Source: Amoebidium appalachense (lineage: Eukaryota > Ichthyosporea). From it: DNA of 64,000 nucleotides. The notes under the pieces were generated by a model, which saw only the letters and a list, made by a program, of their open reading frames with translations, did no database searches and was not told the DNA's origin. Position 1 is the stretch's first letter, and each line of letters opens with the position of its first letter. Of this stretch, positions 31,601 to 43,526 are shown piece by piece. Location of the stretch: NCBI GenBank assembly GCA_963693365.1, contig CAVNZM010000001.1, forward strand, positions 7,936,001 through 8,000,000, given 5' to 3'. The translations under genes and the position numbers were made by a program.

Positions 31601-33150
31601 TTGTCGTTCCACCGACACCCCCCCCCCCCACCGGCCCCCCTGCTCCCGTGCCCGTCCAGCCTGCCGACATTCATCCTGCCCCTGGCAACGTCACCCCCAT
31701 CCGACCCGGCTCCCCCGACAACTTCCACTCGGCCCCGTCAAGCCCGGAGGTTGCCCCCCCTGCAATTCCGAACTTCCATGTTCCCCCCCCCCTCCCCCGT
31801 CTCCACCCCCCCCCGGTTCCTGAACCCTGTCGTTCTGCCCGTCTGCAAGGCAAGGTTGGCCTTCAAGCCACCACCACCCTGCCTGTTCCCCCCGGTCCTC
31901 CCATCAACATCGACCGTGACCAACTACCCAAACTTGTCCGTCAACTGTGTTCCGGCCCCAATGGTGACCAGGTCAAGTCAGCCCTTACTGCTGAGTATCA
32001 AGCCTTCGTCGACAAAGACATCTTTGAACTCGTTGACCCTCCCCCTGGTGCTAACATCGTCGGATTCAAGTGGATTGTCTCTGAGAAAACTCTCAACTCG
32101 GCTGGTGACACCAAGATCAAGGCCCGTGGTGTTGCTCAAGGCTTCAGTCAGCAATACGGTGTTGACTATGAGTTGATTGAGAGCCCTGTCATCCGTCCGG
32201 CTGCTCTCCGTGCCATCCTAGTTCTGGCCGTTGTTGAAGGTCATGACATCCATCAACTCGACGTGTCTACGGCCTTTCTCAACAGCCCACTCACCGAGAC
32301 CATCTACATGAAACAGCCCCCGGGATTCATCACCATGGCCACCCTTGGCAAGGTCTGGAGACTCATTGACAAGAAAGCCCTGTATGGCCTCAAGCAAGCC
32401 TCCAATGCCTGGTACGACTTCCTCGACGGTATTCTTCTTGCCCATGGCCTGACCCGTACTAAGACTGACCCGTGCATCTACCTCCGGTTCTTCCCCAACA
32501 ACGATGTGGTCCGGGCTGGTAACTACGTCGACGACTCCACCATCACCAACACCCGGGGTTCTACTGCTGCCAGTGACCTGGCTGCCCACATCAGCAAGAT
32601 GGCCAGCTGTCGTATGAGTCCATTTGACCGTATGCTCGGTGTTGATTTTAATCACTCCGATCCCCATCACCTACACATGCACCAGAGGTCTTACATCATG
32701 AATATCTTCCACGACTTCAACCTCACCGATGCCAAGTCCAAGTCTACCCCCATCCCTGCAGGCACCGTGACCACCGTCTCCCTGGCTGACTGCCCCCCCC
32801 AACCGTTCACCGTGCCCTACCGTGAGTTACTCGGCCGTCTTCTCTGGGTGGCACGGTGCACACGTCCCCGGGCCGACATTGCTTATGCCATCGGCTTCCT
32901 TGGTCGGTTCAGCACAAACCCCGGCAAGACTCACTGGGACCTTCTCCGTCGTGTGGCCCGGTACCTCCTCGGCACCATTGACCTTGGCATTGACTACAAG
33001 TACTCGGCCACCAAGCCCCCCATACTCGAGTGCTACACGGATGCTGACTTTGCTGGTTGTGCTGACAGCAAGAAGTCTACCACGGTGACCGGTTACATCA
33101 TCGAGTTTGCTGGTATGCCCATCATCTGGTACTCCAAGCTCCAGCGCTAG
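28606..33150 (+). mobile_element. Ty1/copia-type retrotransposon gag-pol, decayed and interrupted
   Basis: Order on the plus strand: Gag (28606 onward, with a 1-nt frame break near 28816-28822); CCHC zinc knuckle CSYCHEPDHKIIDC (about 29428); aspartic protease DSG (about 29590); integrase zinc motif with HHRLGH and CHGC, then the catalytic D and D (WDFFEP, FDSGSEF) and the NGYVER glutamate region to 30644. A SINE intervenes at 30645-31224 and integrase resumes at 31225. A Pro-rich linker follows, then RT with LDVSTAFLN and the YVDD box (about 32527), then RNase H starting at ECYTDADFAG and stopping at 33150 before the family's usual SSTEAE segment. Protease-integrase-RT-RNase H order is diagnostic of copia. 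No intact LTR pair was found. The coding stretches are GC-richer at third positions than the adjacent LINEs. Confidence 0.93.
30645..31224 (-). mobile_element. tRNA-derived SINE, about 580 bp, inserted in the copia integrase
   Basis: The insert is bounded by a perfect 15-bp duplication of integrase sequence, TCCACGGCTGCCAAT, at 30630-30644 and 31225-31239. Read on the minus strand it starts with a tRNA-like head: A box TTGGTGCAATGG (31214-31203) and, 32 bases on, B box GGATCGATCCT (31170-31160 region), the internal RNA polymerase III promoter. The body continues for about 500 bp without coding capacity and ends in an A-rich tail (ATAAAATTAAAAAA; TTTTTT on the plus strand at 30644). Such elements are mobilised by LINE machinery; the partner LINE is not established. 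Confidence 0.88.
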
Positions 33151-33419
33151 CCCATCACGGCCAGAAACTTGCGTATGGGTTCTATCTTTACTATATGTGG
33201 CCGGTCCAGTGCCCGCCATTGCCAGAAGTTCTGTGGCTCATGCTGCAGTCGGGTCGGTTCGCTGTCAGTGGAGAAATGATGACAGCTGGGTATGGGAAAG
33301 CATTTGATGCCGAGCGAGAGGTTGGGAATTTTGGGATTGCGAACCATCCACCGTCCATACACACGAGGGAAGATGTGGTTCGGATGTTTTTGATCATGGG
33401 GGGTCGCAGTGCGTATACT
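33151..33419 (+). other. Junction segment between copia RNase H and LINE B, origin unknown
   Basis: About 270 bp sits between the premature end of RNase H and the start of homology with LINE A. It is open in the LINE B frame but resembles neither the RNase H C-terminus nor the LINE A sequence expected there. Confidence 0.5.
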
Positions 33420-35034
33420 ATGGGTCGGCTACTGGAAGCTATGTTTAGGTTTACACGCGGACGAGCGGTGGTTAATGGGCGGCTATCCCCAGGGTTTACC
33501 CGCACGCGCGGGGTACTTCAAGGGTCCCTGCTAAGCCCTCTTCTTTTCAACCTGTATATTGATAATTTAGCCGACGCTCTTTCTGCGGCACAAATTGACG
33601 GGGGGTTGCCATCCCAGGCTCCCCCCGCTCTCTTTTTTGCCGACGATATTGTGCTTATGTCATCCGATCCTCTCGAACTACGGCAATACATTCGTGTGGT
33701 TGAACATTGGTGCCAGCGCAACGATATGCAGATTAATGTCAAAAAGTGTGCCCTTTTATCCAAATCGATACCGGCATGGGACGACGTTTGTATTTTCGGC
33801 AGTCCCCTCCCTCGCCCAATCGAATACAAGTATTTGGGGATTCCGGTGGACGAATGGGGCATATGTTTCAAACGGATGATCGACCGTCGGGTGGAGAGTG
33901 CAGGCAGGTGTCTTCGGTTATTTAGGGATGTGTATCTTGCTACTCTTTCTCATACTGTCCACCTATACAATCGTCTTAGTATATTTCGCACATATATTCG
34001 CCCTTTGTCTGAATACGGGTTGCCCTTACTAGCTATGGCACCCCCTGATACTGTTACTAATGTCCTCAAATCAATAGATGATTTCCACTACACAACTTGT
34101 TGTACGTTTCTCACTGGTCTTTCCACACCTATCCCTAGACGCCTTTTTGATTCTCTCTACGCACTCACACCACCATCACAACGCGTACACGAATTAGCCC
34201 TTAAATTTCACGAGCACCGTGACATCACCCGCCTGTCCGCTTGTGCCCCGGACCACCCGCTCTTGCGGCTACACGCATCCCCGTCGGACTCGCCCCTCTA
34301 CCTCTTCCCTTCCCTATCGTCTCTGCCCATTGCCGAGCGTTTTGTGGAATGGCTGGCGACCCCCCCGGAGGTACAGCTAGATCATAGTGTGAATATGAAT
34401 AGTTTCAAGTCTATGGCTGATAGATATCTTTTTACTCTACGTGTTGAGTCCCTTCCGGTGTTAGGACCGCAAAAACACCAACTACTAGTAGCCTATATGG
34501 CGGATACGGTTAGAGAGTCTCGTTCATACATAGATTCGTTTATTCGTAATGTGGTGTGGTGTAAAAACGCAAAGATGATTATGGATTGGCGGTGTAATCG
34601 GTTTCTGGTGTCTCCTGCTCGTATGTGTAATATGTGTGGGGGGCGGTTTACTCGCGGCTGCATATTATCTATCAATAAGTGCAACCTGTTAGCTAACGTA
34701 TTAGAACCGGAGGTTATTGGCGGTTTTATTCTCTTTTCTTCCTCTCTTCCTCAATATATCCGTTTTAAGATGACTATCCTAGATCACCTTATTAATGCTG
34801 CACAGTATGATATTGTGACCCGGTGCCTTAACTTTCTTTCGGAGCTACCGATGCTAGCCTCTGCTTACCCATAATATGTAATAGGGGTGTCAGATACTAC
34901 GATGGCGCTCATTGTTGCCTAGCATGTACATATGTCACTGGCTGCATTTGATTGGCTGTGCTGGAAAACGCAGTAGGCCGTCGAATGTGGCTGGGCCTCC
35001 GGCAGTGTCCACGCAATAAAAAGTGTGTAAACCC
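33420..35034 (+). mobile_element. LINE copy B: 5'-truncated reverse transcriptase with intact remaining frame
   Basis: The ORF runs open to 34874. From ATGGGTCGGCTACTGGAAGC onward it matches copy A (minus, 24767-26400) with only about a dozen differences noticed over 1.6 kb, including the 3' UTR to GCAATAAAAAGTGTGTAAACCC at 35034. It carries the FADDIVL catalytic box and the C-terminal CNMC motif. It lacks the upstream RT fingers that copy A still has, and lacks ORF1 and endonuclease. Unlike A, it has no frameshifts, so A's lesions are recent. Confidence 0.92.
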
Positions 35035-36158
35035 TATATATATTGAGTCCTTGTTGGAAGCGGCGAGAAACACACATGGAACTTATCGGGACGTCATGAG
35101 GTACTGTGCCGACGTTCGAAGACAGAGAAAGATGGATGTGGTTCAGGACACGCAATGGATACCGCCAAGTGATATCACGGCCAAGTATGCCTATCGTTTG
35201 GACCGGACGTGCACTATCATCCTTACGATTGCCAGCAACAGGAGGATTTTGTAGAACGAGATGGACATATTTTCGCCAAAGTGCAAGAAGACTCTGGGAG
35301 TGAAGCAATGGATTGGTCAGACAACGATCACCAATCGTGAGTCGTTTGTTAACAATTGCATGCGTAGTAGGCATTAGTTATACTGCCAGACATTAGACAG
35401 AACGTGTTTTCAAACTTTTGGCAGGCAGCTGATGTATTGATCCCGTGTTGTACGCTGAGTGGGGTGTAGATGCAGTATTGTGTAGCTTTAGTTTTGGATT
35501 GGCTTGCAGGGTCATGGCAAGGCAAAAGACCCGTAGGGGCTCCCTATCGTAAAAACGATTTTTTTGAATTTCCTTATATGGGCAATCCGATCGAACCGGA
35601 TTCGATCTCGACCAATCATAAATACCCGTGGACAAAGTTTTCCTCTACTACACGTAGGGGCTCCCTATCGTTCGTAAAGTTCAACCCATGGTAATGTTCA
35701 CGCCTCATTCCCTGAAGGGGAGAGGTGGTCTGAACAATAAAGCTGATGCGTCTCAGGGTCTCCTGTAAACATCTGTACACGCCGTACATGTTTACTATTA
35801 CGAATATACTGTACATATCATAGTGATCACGTAGATATTGTGTACATATGATCAGATCAATATCACACGCGACAGCCGCGGGCTGCGGCTCACGACTGAG
35901 CCGCGGCGCCGGCAATATGCAGTGGCCGTGCAGTCAGTATGAACCAATAGAATTCGAGAACCGCTAGGATAGGAATGCAAGTCTCATCCACTACGGAGGC
36001 GACATCTATAGCTAAACGAACGGAACCAATAAGGAAATCAGACCCAGTTGCATAAACCTAAACGGGCTTAAGTATTGACCAATCATTTGCCACAAAGTTA
36101 TCCTTTTAGTTAGCTTCATGTTATTGGTGCACTGTGTGCACATAAAGACGACCGCACT

Positions 36159-36176
36159 CTTCTGACTGGTCAGAAG
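36159..36176. repeat. Perfect hairpin CTTCTGAC-TG-GTCAGAAG
   Basis: Eight-base arms around TG, 50 bp upstream of a TATA-like box. It is the counterpart of the hairpin at 27434-27453. Confidence 0.85.
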
Positions 36177-36225
36177 TCACGAAGGCATCAATGCCACCCA
36201 TCCAGATGATCCGGAACCTGGGGGC

Positions 36226-36232
36226 TATATAA
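36226..36232 (+). promoter_or_regulatory. TATA-like box
   Basis: GGGGGCTATATAAACAAGCC, with GATCACTCTGAACGAG about 30 bp downstream as a plausible start region. Likely the promoter of an LTR-type element; no host gene follows. Confidence 0.4.
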
Positions 36233-36700
36233 ACAAGCCGTCCCAGTACGGGGGATCACTCTGAACGAGCACATTAAATAGTAACCTGGCCGCGTGTGCC
36301 TTACTACCCGTTCTCTGTCTTTATTCTGATTCAGTTGTTCTCTGCCTTATCCCAACTAGTTCAACTGTTTACATCTCCCCAAAGTCATAATAACGTTGTA
36401 TTATACCACAATGGGTTTTTTGCACTCCCTATACATTCATTCAACACACGACACAAACTTTGTGACAACATGAATAAAAGCCACGTGCACACATCTAGCG
36501 CAAACAGAAGTTCTTTCTACCCCCGGTTATGTATGTGCCGTATGCCCTCCATGACCATTTCCCCGACCCTTCAAGGAGTTCCCTCCCAAATACCTGACAG
36601 AGGCTCAAAACTCGGTTTGCCCTTTCATCTGCAACCGACTTTGACCCCCTCACCAAACGGTACTATCACAGCGTTGGGTTGATCTTTCTTAGTTTAGATA

Positions 36701-36790
36701 CCTTGCTCTAAGTTTGTCAACGTTACACCCTGGCCCTTGGTTGTTGAAACTGTTGGAGGGTAGCCGATGGGATCATGGAACAATTTGCCC

Positions 36791-36849
<59 letters not shown>

Positions 36850-37371
36850 CACCACCACCACCACCACCCCCCACCTTGATTCCGGGGAGCCCTAGACCCA
36901 TTGATGCATCCCACCAGCTACCCTCCAACAGAGTCAACAACCAAAAAGTATATCCTGAAGCCATTAATTAAATTTAAATTTCCGTGGTAGTAATATTGTT
37001 AAAAAAAAATAATAATAAAAATAAAAAGGTGGGGAAAGGGAGAGGGGGGGGGAGAGGGGGGAGGTTACGCCTGCATGTGGCACTGTGTACCTGTGTGTGC
37101 GCCCGTGTACAACTGTGCACGTGCATATGTGGTACCGGTACGTGCCCTCATACGGCCACAATAATGTCTTTGAGTTCGTATTCTTTTGAAGTTTTTTTTT
37201 GTTTGAAATAAAACAATTTGTTTTCGAAAGTAATTTTTGCCTTTGACCATATGCACGTATGTGCACAAATAAAATGTCATATATACTCTTTCAAAGTAAC
37301 GCGGTAAACTAAAAAGCAAAACTGTAACAGACGGAAGCTACGGAGTGTTTTTTACTATCTAATCAAGCTGT

Positions 37372-37403
<32 letters not shown>

Positions 37404-37901
37404 ACGTGTGTGACTGTGTGGCTACATGTGTGCGCGCGCGCGTGTGTGCGTGTGCGTGAGTGAGTGAGTGTATGTGTGCTTTGTGTGTGTGTGTGTGTCT
37501 GTGTGTGTCTCTGTGTGTGTGTGTGCGTGCGGGTGTCTGTGTGTGTGGCTGTGCGTGTGTGTGTGTGTGTGCACGCCCGTCTGTGTGAAGGTGCATGTGG
37601 ATTAAGACACCCGTGTATATGCTTATAAAAGAAGTGCCCAAATTCGTGCCTTCAGACATTTGTTCGTGCACGTGCAAATGCATATACCTATGTTTGTGTG
37701 CCTGTTGCTCAAGCCTAGTAAAAGCTTATGATTTCTAATCCTAGCGGTTCCGTCCCCCCCCCCCCCCCCCCCCCCCCCCCCGCCCCGCGGGGGATACGCC
37801 AAGGTATGCCTCACGGCAGGAAAACAACACCAGCAAAAATCCCACACAGAGAGGTGGAAGAGGACGGATGGGACGGAGGGTCCCTTAGTAAAGAGGAGTG
37901 T

Positions 37902-37951
<50 letters not shown>

Positions 37952-38133
37952 GGGGGGGATGAAATAAGAAGAGAATCAAATACCGTTCAAGCACAAACCC
38001 ATACATAAACAGGAATCTAAAGAACTAAAAAACTAAAAGCGGTATGGCCGCACAGATACCAATCCCTCTCACCCCATGTATGTATATACATATGCCAATT
38101 GTTCCATATATGGCGGTATTACCATATATGGTG
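36701..38133. other. Intergenic; C55 run, GT-rich tract, G run
   Basis: C run at 36792-36846, then CCA repeats, an A/T-rich patch, a GT-rich tract (37371-37590), a C run near 37756-37780 and a GT/G compound tract (37900-37950). No frame with recognisable content. It lies just downstream of the PsuG-like gene's stop. Confidence 0.55.
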
Positions 38134-38604
38134 CTATTGGTATGCGGTCCTCAGTCTGGAAAGTTCCACGGCAATCTCTGCTGCCTGCAGCCATCACCCC
38201 CACCAGTCAGCACACAAACCAATGTCTGTGACTCTCGCTCACATCCCCCCCCCCCCCAAACACACACACACACACACACATCCACGTACACACACACACA
38301 CCCCACCACCACCACCACCACCACCACCACCACCACCACCACCACCACCACAACAACAACAACACCAACAAAAAACAAAATTAAAAAAATCAAACACACA
38401 TGCCTGCACAAAACCCCATTACCGTGTACTTAGGAGGAAAGAAACAAGGGGGAAAAAAAAGAAACGAAAAATCAAAGGATGCACACACCACCCCGCCGGC
38501 ACAACCACCACCACCACCTTTAGACCTCCATCCCCTCCACCATTCATACAACAAGAAAAGATCACAATCTGAAAAAGACAACTTTCTCAAAAAAAAAAAA
38601 AAAA

Positions 38605-38650
<46 letters not shown>

Positions 38651-40016
38651 CATGCTACCTCCACCACCACCACCCACGTATCCACCGTGTACACCCACAA
38701 ACACCAGTAACAATCACCAACAGCTCTCCCCCCTCCCACCAACCCACCCCTCTCTCTCCTTTCCCCACGGGTCGAAAGAGGCGAGGGAGGGAGAGGGGGA
38801 GGGGGGGAGCGGGGAGGGAGAGGGGGGGAGAAGGAGGGAAAAGGGAAGATAGTCTAAAAAATACCTTTGTGACGTTGTATTTCAGCAGTTCGGCGGTGGC
38901 CAATGGGAGGTCGATCTTCATCAGTTCGTTGGATCGGTTGAGGAGGAAGTTGGTCAGCTCGTAGCCCTTGACCTGTGCGGGTGTATGTGTGTACGTGTAT
39001 GTGTGTTCGTGTATGTGTGTACGTGTATGTGTGTACGTGTATGTGTGTACGTGTATGTGTGTACGTGTATGTGTGTACGTGTATGTGTGTACGTGTATGT
39101 GTGTACGTGTATGTGTGTACATGTGATGTGTGTACGTGTATGTGTGAATGTGACTGCGAGTGTGTGTGCATGTGTTTGTGTGTAGGTATGTGTGTGTGTG
39201 AGCGAGTGAACAAGTGAGCGAGTGAACGAGTGGCGCGCGCGCGTGCACGCACACGTGTGCGCACATTGTGTGCCCTTGTGCATGGGAACATGTTGTCGGC
39301 AATGTAATAATGGGTTAAGTATGGGTGTATGGGTTGATAGGTGTGGGCATTCTGAACACGTGTACATGCTGACAGACATGCGCCAAATATCGACCAAGTC
39401 ACTTCCTTGTCGAACCCACACAAACCATTCAATCACACCAATCAGCTTTAGCACGACCCGCTACCCTATATTTCTTGAACCAGGGTAAGGGATCAATCCG
39501 GAAATCAGCCGATGAAAAACCAGAACAAATCCAATAAAACCCCAATGGATATGGACTGAAACGGAAAATACAGTCCCTATTAATAGTGGAGATACAAAAC
39601 CGGTATGAGCAAACACGAGTGAGCGTGGGGGAGAGGAGGAGGGGAGGGGGGGGGAGGGGGGGGGGGAGGGGGGAAGGGGGGAAGGTACATGAGACTCCAC
39701 GAAGATTCACAACAAATGCCTGTGCAGATTCAGGGAAAAAAAAAAAAAAAAAGGAAGCATGAAAGGAACATGCAAAGGCGACCAAGCCATCCACAATTTG
39801 TGATCGGCAGAGAGCGGTGCAGGGGGAAAGGGGGGGGGGGGGGGGGGGGGGAGGAAGAGGGAGAGAGAGAGGGAGAAAGAGGGAGAAGGAGAGAGGGAAA
39901 GGAGGGAGGGGTAGGGAGGGAGGAAGGGAGACCGACAGAGAGAGAAAGAGTGTGTGTGTGTGTTTGGGGAGGGTATGTGTGTGTGTGTGTGTGTGTGTGT
40001 TTGGAGGGTGGTGAAA

Positions 40017-40052
<36 letters not shown>

Positions 40053-40166
40053 AGTTGCACGTACGTCCTCATACTCAGACTCAGCCAGTGCCTGGTCGAC
40101 TGCCCCCTTGAACTTGGCTGGGTCCACTGCTACACCCTCGGGGGGTGGCACGGCAATAAGGGTGCC

Positions 40167-40236
<70 letters not shown>

Positions 40237-41986
40237 TGTGTGTGTGCGTGTGCGTGTGTGCGTGTGTGCGTGTATGTGTGTGCGTGTGCATGTATGATGT
40301 GTGAGTGTATGTGCACATGTGCGTATCCACAAGTATGTGTGCACGTGCAAATGTGCATATGTGGTGAGAAACTGTGTGAATGTGCCTGAAAAGTGTGTGA
40401 TTGGGCATGAGTACATGCAGTTGCATGGTGTGAGTCAGTTAGAAATTTGGTGGTAATGACGTGTCCACGAAACAAAACACGTGTGGTAATTAATGGCGAG
40501 TGTTTGTGCGTACGTGTGGATACAATTATGCCTGTTCGCGTATGGATGGCAGGGTGTACTTGTGCATTGGAGTTTTCATGTCTGCACTAGATGGATGCTA
40601 GTGTATGTTAAAACTTACGTAGGAGAACCCTTCGTGACCGTCCCACACGAATATGCTACACACGCACAAATACTGGTGTTGAAGTATTGTGGCCTAGTGT
40701 CTTGGGCTGTGACGTGGAAGGAGCGCAATAAGAGTGGTAAAGATGAAGGGGAGAGGGCAGGGAAGAGAGGGCGGGGCAGGGGAGGGGGGGGGGGGGGGGG
40801 GAGTCCTACTCGTAACCGATCAAGAATGTACACATTCAGGACTGACGACACAAGGGAGGTTTTGTAGATCACACACAGGGGGGTAAAAGAAATTGACAGA
40901 GCGCCGGGGTAAGAGGACAAGCAGGTCATAAGATGAGAAGGCATGGGTCATGCAGGTGGCTTTTCCTTTCCTTCTTTGGTCTTTCCTCGCGTCACCTCTC
41001 TTTCTTTCTTACTTCTTCTTCTTCCTCCTCTTCTTCTTTTTTTTTGTGTGCGTGTGTGCGTGTGTTTTGGGGGGGATGTGTTACAGAGTACGAAGAATAC
41101 ATTTACAACGGATAACAAATTGTTGAGTACAAACCACACATAAAGAGTACGCATGAAGAGCAAGGCACATTTCCAAGGATTCTGTGTCTGTGTGTGTGTG
41201 TCCCGGGGGGGGGGGGGGGGGGGGGGTCACGTACGTTTTCAAGCCCAGGCGCAGGTGAGCATCGATGAGTTTTGCAAATTCGGAGGGGTTTTCGAGGTGG
41301 GTGGTGCTATTGGCCCCACTGGTGGCACAGATGGTGATGGGGAAATCGTCCGTGTCACCAAACGTCACCGTCGTGGCACCCTGAAATTTCGGGGAAAAGG
41401 GGGGGTTATAATGTGCCATTACTAATATTATTTGGTACGGGAAAGAGAGGGTCTGGCCATTAGTGCTTCTGTTTTTAAAGGGGGGGGGGGGAGGGGGGGG
41501 AGGAGGGGGGGACAGGGAGGGAGATGGAGAGGGGGGAGGGGGGGGGAGCGAAGGGGAGGATGGGCGGGGGGAAGAGGGGGGGGGGGGGGGGGGGAGGGGA
41601 GGACAGCCGATCCAGGAGGAGAAGCAGGGTGAGAGGGAAGAGAGAGATGAGGGGAACCAAGGGGGGGGGGGGGGGGGGGGGGGGTTCTACAAACCTGTGT
41701 TTCCAAAAATTCGACCGTGCGTAGAGCGTCCAGGGTAGGCAAGATACCCGAACACACCACAGCCACGGGTGTACGGCCCAGCTCAGTCAGGTCACTGCTG
41801 ATGTCCAGTGTGTCCTCCCCACCCCGTTGGACCCCCCCCACACCCACGGTGGCAAGAATGGGAATACCGGATAGATCTGCATGGGAGAGTGGAAAATGTG
41901 AGTGTAAGGTGGGGTGATGTACAGAGTGTCCTCCCCACCCGGTTGGGACACTCCCTACTTTCCCCTACTCCCCTCCCCGCGCCCCC

Positions 41987-42017
<31 letters not shown>

Positions 42018-42993
42018 AAGAGCGGAGCGCGCGTGTGCGCGCGCATGTGTGTGTGTGTGTGTGTGTGCTTGTGCGTATGTGTGTGTGTGTGTTCTTGTCG
42101 TGTGTATGTGTGTTTGTGTGTGTGTGTGTGTACATTAATGTGTGGGTGTGGTGCGTGCCTGAGTAAACTTGCTTGTGTGTGCATCTGTCCATCTCCCCCC
42201 TCCGCCCCCCCCCCCCCAACCCTCCTCCCTACTATCTGTGAAGGTGCGAGCCTTGCTCTCTCTCTCTCTCTCTCTCTCCCCCCCCCCCCCCCCCCCCCCC
42301 CCCCCAACACACACACACACACATCCACTGCCCCCCACCTTCCCCCCCACCCACCCACACCCACACACCCATCCCCACCCACCCACCCATCTATTCAACC
42401 GCCCCCCACCCATCCCCCCACCCACCCAAACCCCCCTCCCCTGCCCATACCCATTCTCCCCTTCCCCCCCCCAACCCTTCCCCCCAAACAAACAAACAAA
42501 AAAAAAGCACACCCACCCAACCACCACCCCACCTATCCCCCCCTACCACCCCCACGCGCACGCACATACCCCCTTCCCTCCCAGCCACCCAACCATCTCC
42601 ATCCCTCCCTCCCCCACCTCCCCCTCCTCCTTTCCCCCCCCCCCACACACACACACCACCACCACCACCACCACCACCACCACACACATACGCACCAGCC
42701 AGTGCCATTGAAGCAGACACTGTTGTAGCGCCCATTGTTCCCTTTGCAATCACAAGTGCCATGTCCCGCTTGGACACCTGGAAACCCAAAAACCCAGCCA
42801 TTAGCCTAAATTGACGCATGCATGTTCAAATCCTTCCCCCCTCACCCCCCTCCCCCCCCCCCCCCCCCCCCACCACCACCACCACCACCTTCCCCCCCCC
42901 CCCCACCACCACCACCACCACCACCACCGCCGCCACCACCGCCACCACCCACCCCCACCCACACGACCTTCCCCCCCCCCCTCCCCCCCCCCC

Positions 42994-43026
<33 letters not shown>

Positions 43027-43471
43027 CACCACCACCGTTGCAATTGGCACCCCCCCCCCCCCTTTTCTTCTCAACTACATGCATCCGTCTTCACAATATT
43101 GCAGATTCTTTTGTACTTCTCTCGACCTATCAGTAGACTCCCTTCCCACCCACCCCTTCCGCCCTTCCTAGATCTTACCATTACTCTGAATCCCCAACTC
43201 TCGCACCCACTTTGGCTCAATTATGCCCCCCTCTCCCCCTCCAAACTACACCCAAACACCCACACACGACACCCATACCCCCCCCCCCCCCCCCCCCCCC
43301 CAACAAACACACACACACACACACACACCAACCCAACCAACCAACCAGTCACACCACCTTCCCCACCCATCCATCCCACCCTCACACCCTCCCAAACCCC
43401 CACCCCCACCCACAAACCCCCCCCCCCCCCCTTCCCCCCCCCTTCCCCCCCACTCCCCCCCCCATCCCCCC

Positions 43472-43526
<55 letters not shown>

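Larger units (their letters stand above)
35035..36700. other. Region with LTR-like promoter features; no firm gene
   Basis: Short frames only. Contains GTAGGGGCTCCCTATCG twice (35533 and 35655), a GCGGCTCA/TGAGCCGC hairpin near 35885-35912, a hairpin at 36159-36176, a TATATAA box (36226-36232) and a ~220-bp leader ending TTTTTTGCACTCCCTATAC before an ATG-initiated 70-codon frame (36471). May be the 5' end of a second LTR element or a degraded LTR. Confidence 0.4.

Noticed and set aside
34952-35254. Independent small protein gene of 100 codons
   Set aside because: The first third lies in the LINE B 3' UTR and the rest has no recognisable domain; likely fortuitous.
38987-39135. CRISPR-like array
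   Set aside because: Direct 14-bp tandem units without spacers; a minisatellite in a eukaryotic intron.
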